From: Morella rubra
Taxonomy: Eukaryota > Streptophyta > Magnoliopsida > Fagales > Myricaceae
Reading direction: 5' to 3'
Length of the DNA stretch: 64,000 nt
NCBI GenBank assembly: GCA_003952965.2
Contig: CM025851.1
Span: 4,425,637-4,489,636, forward strand
Shown here: positions 60,597 to 64,000 of the stretch, piece after piece
How the letters are laid out: every line of letters starts with the position of its first letter
How positions within the stretch are numbered: position 1 is the stretch's first letter
Notes under the pieces: generated by a model
The model's input: the letters and a program-made list of their open reading frames with translations, nothing else
What the model was told of the DNA's origin: nothing
The model's database searches: none
Made by a program: the position numbers and the translations under genes

Positions 60597-63500
60597 GCTG
60601 ACAGGTAAAATTAAAATCATAACCAGTTATCCTCTTATCCAAAACATGATGTAAGAAGCTATTTTCATTTTGTTTCTAATTTTTTCTGAGAGTTCTAAAA
60701 ATGATATGAAATATAAAAAATCCTGCCATACGCTGATCCATTTTCTCAGGTCTACCCATAGGCTTTTGACGTCAGACTGACAACATAAATGGAAACCATT
60801 ACTTGTTTCTCATTCCAAGCATGCATGTAGATTGGGTAAGACCAAATAAATGGAAACCGTAACGTGTTTTCTTTTTTTTGGCCATGAATCTTCATGATAA
60901 CTCCTCAAAGAGATTCAGATGATAATTCAAAAACCTACCAATGGAAAACAAGAAAATGCACAACACAGACCCACCAAGAAAGACATAATATATGAGGCAT
61001 CTTATTGTACAGTTTTAAAAAAGTAGTTTAACTAAATCTACACTAATGATAGAAGCCAATGAATTTTGTTTCTGGACTACCAAGCATATAGACTGCATGA
61101 AAACGTATGGGGCATAACTTGGATCATAGAACTCAAAAAACTTCATACATGCTTGCTCAATATCCAAATGAACAACTAACCATATGAAGAAATACACGAT
61201 CATATTCGATTCCATTTAACATGAACATTTTATTAGAATCAAAAGAATAAATGGCAGATAACATGAACTAAAAAAAAAAACTGACCTGCCCGTTGATTTT
61301 CACCAGATACCTTAGAAAGAGAAGCATGTCCAATGTGGACTCAAACATCACCTTTGAAATTTGAGAAGTAGCCTGAACCAAGATGGAGGAATGGACCCCT
61401 GATAATATTTCAGTATCAAAATTATGTATGATTTTGCAAGGTACCAGAAATTTTAGGAAACTCTCTATGACATCCAGAACTCTGCCCCATGTGGCAGCTT
61501 TTTTGCATAATGTTTGAAGCAATATCAGCATTTCAATGGAGAATTTCCGAACACTTTTGTGATCTGCCAGTTTCCTCTCCCACAGAATATCAGCTCCAAC
61601 ATCTGGCGTAGGGAGCATTGCTGCTGATGAACTATATCCAGTTACTAGAATCTTCAACAAGCAAGGAATAATTTCTTCAGATGAGATAACTGACATGCCA
61701 ACAAGTGATTCATAAAATATGCCAGAAGCTGTTTTGCCTAATCTTTGGTTGATGCTAATAACACATCTCAGCACATCACTAAGAATCTCATAGTCTCGAT
61801 CATTATCAAATAAATCCAATCCAAAGGTTATAAGATCTCCAAGTTCATCAGAAGAACCTAGCAGGAAACAAACATGAAAAACAAATCCAAATTGTTAGAG
61901 AAGACCCACAGGGGAAAATGAATAACTATTTTTCCCAGCAAAAACGTTTTTTTAAAGCCATAAAGCAATGATCACCAACATACCGTTCACAAGCCTCTCA
62001 ATATCCTCCAAACATCGAAACAGAGACAATGAATTCTTTCTGATTAAACCAACAGCAGCCGATGCAGAGTCCACAAGGAAACCACACGGTGCATTGTTCT
62101 TGCACCAGTTATCGAAGTATCGTGTACAGAAATTTTTCCAGCAGAAAGATATTGATGAATTTCCAGTCGCACCCTGGCAGAAGTAGACAGTCTATTAGGT
62201 TGGTTAGAGCCCCCCAAAACCAACCCCCTTTCCTCTCTCCAAGGAGAACAAAACGTAAGAAAGCACGAGAGAGAGAGAGAGAGAGGGATAACTTCTAAAC
62301 CAAAAGGAATAAAGCAAAGAGAACCTGATCTTCAATTAGCGAAAGAATTTCCTTTTTCAGTCCATCAGCAGTTAAGGACTGGAATTCTGAATCCGTCCAG
62401 TGCCTATTGTAATCCAGCAAAGTTGCACGCAAAGCAATATGATTATAGATCCCAGGACAAAGCAGCCTGCTTAAGAAAATTGAAGACACAAATGGCATAG
62501 TATGATCCTGCAAAAAAGTTTGCATGGAGGAAAGCACGGTTAGAATCATGTTTAACCTATGAGAATTCCCTGCACATCAAACACAAATATATTATACATA
62601 AAATCAATCCCAAAATAAAACCTGGAGAACATGTGACTCTGGCTCAAGGTTTGGTGAACCAACAGCTCACTAACAGCAAGAGAAACAATTTCTTTGGGGG
62701 TGGTTTTTTTTTTTTTTTTGGGGGGGGGGGGGGGGGGGATTCGAGGAGAAAGGGGATAAAGTTATAGCGACTTAAATTCAATAACTTGGTTCGAGACTGG
62801 GAAAGAAGACTATCTCATTTTCTAATCCAGGCAATAATTTAGTAACAAACAAAGGGAATGAGGAAAAATTAAGAAAGTTCATTTCAAAAGATTGGCTATT
62901 GGGAAATACTTAATTTACAATTTTTTTATTAAATTAAATTCAAAAATAAAATTAAAGGTTGCTTTATTAAATTTTTTAAAACTCAGAATGACAGTTGAGA
63001 AACATTTTTAAAACCTGGTAATAGGCAAAATTGAAATTTCAAGTTGTCTAAATAAATCATACATTTTCCTATAACAATGTCAGCCATCACGTACTTTTCA
63101 GCATTTATGCGACTGTGAGAGTGATCATCCAACGAAGGGATATTAGAAGAAGTTCCTTTCCCTTATTATGCATGCAGTGTAAGTTGTTCAACCTCAGTTT
63201 ACAACCTCGTCTTTTCTATTAGTAACATCAAAGTCATGCAACCACGAGCAATTTAAGAATCATAAAATTATATAATAAGGATTGCAATACCTTTCCAGAT
63301 GAAAATAAAGAATGTGTTATCCCAAGAAGGTCAGCAAAAGACTGTTCAGAACTTTGAAATAGCTGATCAGCTATAAAGTCTTCCTGCAAAGCATAACATT
63401 TCTCTTCTTCCCTAAACACAAAGTTTCAGAAGAAATCAACCATGAAGTGCCATAAATACAAACAGATAACATACAAAGAAGAAACAACCACAAGATTAAA

Positions 63501-64000
63501 TGAGCAAAGAAACAAAACATTTTTCGTATCCTTTGTCATGTTTAGAAATATAAACACAGATATCCAGGCAGTACGACCTATGGAACATCAAGAAACTCTA
63601 CTTCAAGCCATCACTTTACTGCAGCTCCAGGACCAAAGAATATGCTTTGTTCTTCATTGTGTTAAAAAGCAAATGTATGAATATATAACTGAAATATTAC
63701 CAAGGAATAGGAAACAAAATAGCTAAAGAAATAATTAGAAACAGTTTCAAAAATAGTCACAAAAAAAAAAAGAAAAGGAAATGGACCAGTTATATCTGCA
63801 TGTAAATATCTAAAACTCCATTGGTCAAATGAACATGTACATAACAAAAAGTAGCACAGTTGTATTAATGTCAATTTGGATGGGACTTGCTAAATCTAAA
63901 GTCCCAAGATAGCAGGAACGATGAGCAAATCCACGGTAATATCTAATATTACAAACAAAAGATTGAAATGCACAAATAGACTTACATTTCAACGGTTGGA
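52321..64000 (-). CDS. NUP160: Nuclear pore protein NUP160 (SAR1), 5' part outside window
   Basis: Scaffold subunit of the Nup107-160 outer-ring complex of the nuclear pore, needed for mRNA export. Its Arabidopsis mutants affect auxin and cold responses and flowering. Clean in-phase exons: 63986-64000 (open), 63291-63411, 62325-62507, 61984-62173, 61286-61857, 60302-60464, 59143-59417, 58859-59046, 58184-58260, 57699-58033, 56745-56813, 55689-55797, 55517-55588, 55244-55379, 53221-53361, 52446-52619 and 52321-52362. Conserved blocks include SWIIWGKSGESSAFLSHSTE, LHHLLGCCLLAQAQC, LHYYQWAMQIFEQYN, LPFIGLSDKVEQELAWK, DLVDLLVQTNLYDMAFSVLL, LFRLYVDYGRYTEATNLLLD and KRPFAVWFPYTAIEHLWCQL, ending ISVDSDDVPSAVH. 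Exons 56333-56653 and 56011-56141 carry several one-base insertions. The exon expected between 55244 and 53361 is garbled and present in three versions at 54060-54750. Whether the gene is broken or the sequence is poor is open. Confidence 0.9.
52806..52894. repeat. 45-bp tandem duplication in a NUP160 intron
   Basis: Two copies of a 45-bp unit, GCGAATTTGTGTAATGTAAC onwards at 52806 and GCGAATTCGTGTAATGTAAC onwards at 52851, differ at two bases. They are intronic and non-coding. Confidence 0.85.
54060..54750 (-). repeat. Three noisy tandem versions of one NUP160 exon and its flanks
   Basis: The exon should encode the family stretch around EKYR...LPVVVA...QIELPLWLVQMFK. Version 1 (54076-54163) begins EKYRG, has VVVADLLSADFQI and ends in LVQMFK only after a frame change. 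Version 2 (54220-54377) shares LPVVV, ETLLS and the final ATGTTTAAG|GTAC. Version 3 (about 54403-54670) shares only the intron-side and middle words, such as TTTCTATGTTCATAATCATA and CAAAACCTCTGGATGAAA. Intron sequence is copied as well (TATTTCACNGTTTAAAAATA at 54173 and 54391). No version reads through cleanly. Confidence 0.75.
62702..62738. repeat. T run joined to a G run in a NUP160 intron
   Basis: About 17 T followed directly by about 18 G. Such tracts are poorly read by most sequencers, so the length is unreliable. Confidence 0.8.

Overview
This is plant nuclear DNA from an angiosperm, most likely a woody eudicot. It is AT-rich, its genes have many GT-AG introns, and the gaps between them hold MITEs, decayed LINE tails and long homopolymers. 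I cannot name the species. Seven protein genes are supported by splice-consistent exons or an intact reading frame: an MLO-family membrane protein (minus, 3' end outside the window), a KISS-ME-DEADLY-type F-box/kelch protein (plus, no intron), a SET-domain histone methyltransferase of the ASHH3/ASHH4 type (plus, 12 coding exons), methylenetetrahydrofolate reductase (plus, 11 exons), an organelle-targeted EMAP-II-like tRNA-binding protein (minus), DET1 (minus) and NUP160 (minus, 5' part outside the window).

Layout. 1-5.8 kb is MLO. 5.8-14 kb is gene-free and holds a 378-bp Mutator-like MITE twice and a truncated LINE with target duplications. 14.0-15.4 kb is the F-box/kelch gene. 15.4-20.3 kb is repeat-rich, with a long hairpin and a nested direct/inverted repeat. 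20.3-28.2 kb is ASHH3, with a LINE in intron 8 and a very recent 146-bp tandem duplication in intron 1. 28.2-31.8 kb is intergenic with AT-rich inverted repeats. 32-37.6 kb is MTHFR. 38.5-42.2 kb is the tRNA-binding gene, convergent with MTHFR. 42.8-50.9 kb is DET1 and 52.3-64 kb is NUP160.

From memory of Arabidopsis, the order MLO - KMD - ASHH - MTHFR - tRNA-binding protein matches the paired blocks At2g44110-44160 and At3g59940-59980. The window appears to keep a combined version of that ancestral block. The RPL7 and ATG4 genes that sit inside it in Arabidopsis were not recognised here. The neighbours work in unrelated processes (calcium signalling, protein turnover, chromatin, folate metabolism, tRNA binding, light signalling, nuclear pore) and are not an operon.

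The main oddity lies between 48.7 and 56.7 kb. Single exons of DET1 and NUP160 carry clusters of small insertions and frame changes, and one NUP160 exon is present in three noisy tandem versions, while the exons on either side are clean. This looks more like an error-prone patch in the assembly than ordinary gene decay.
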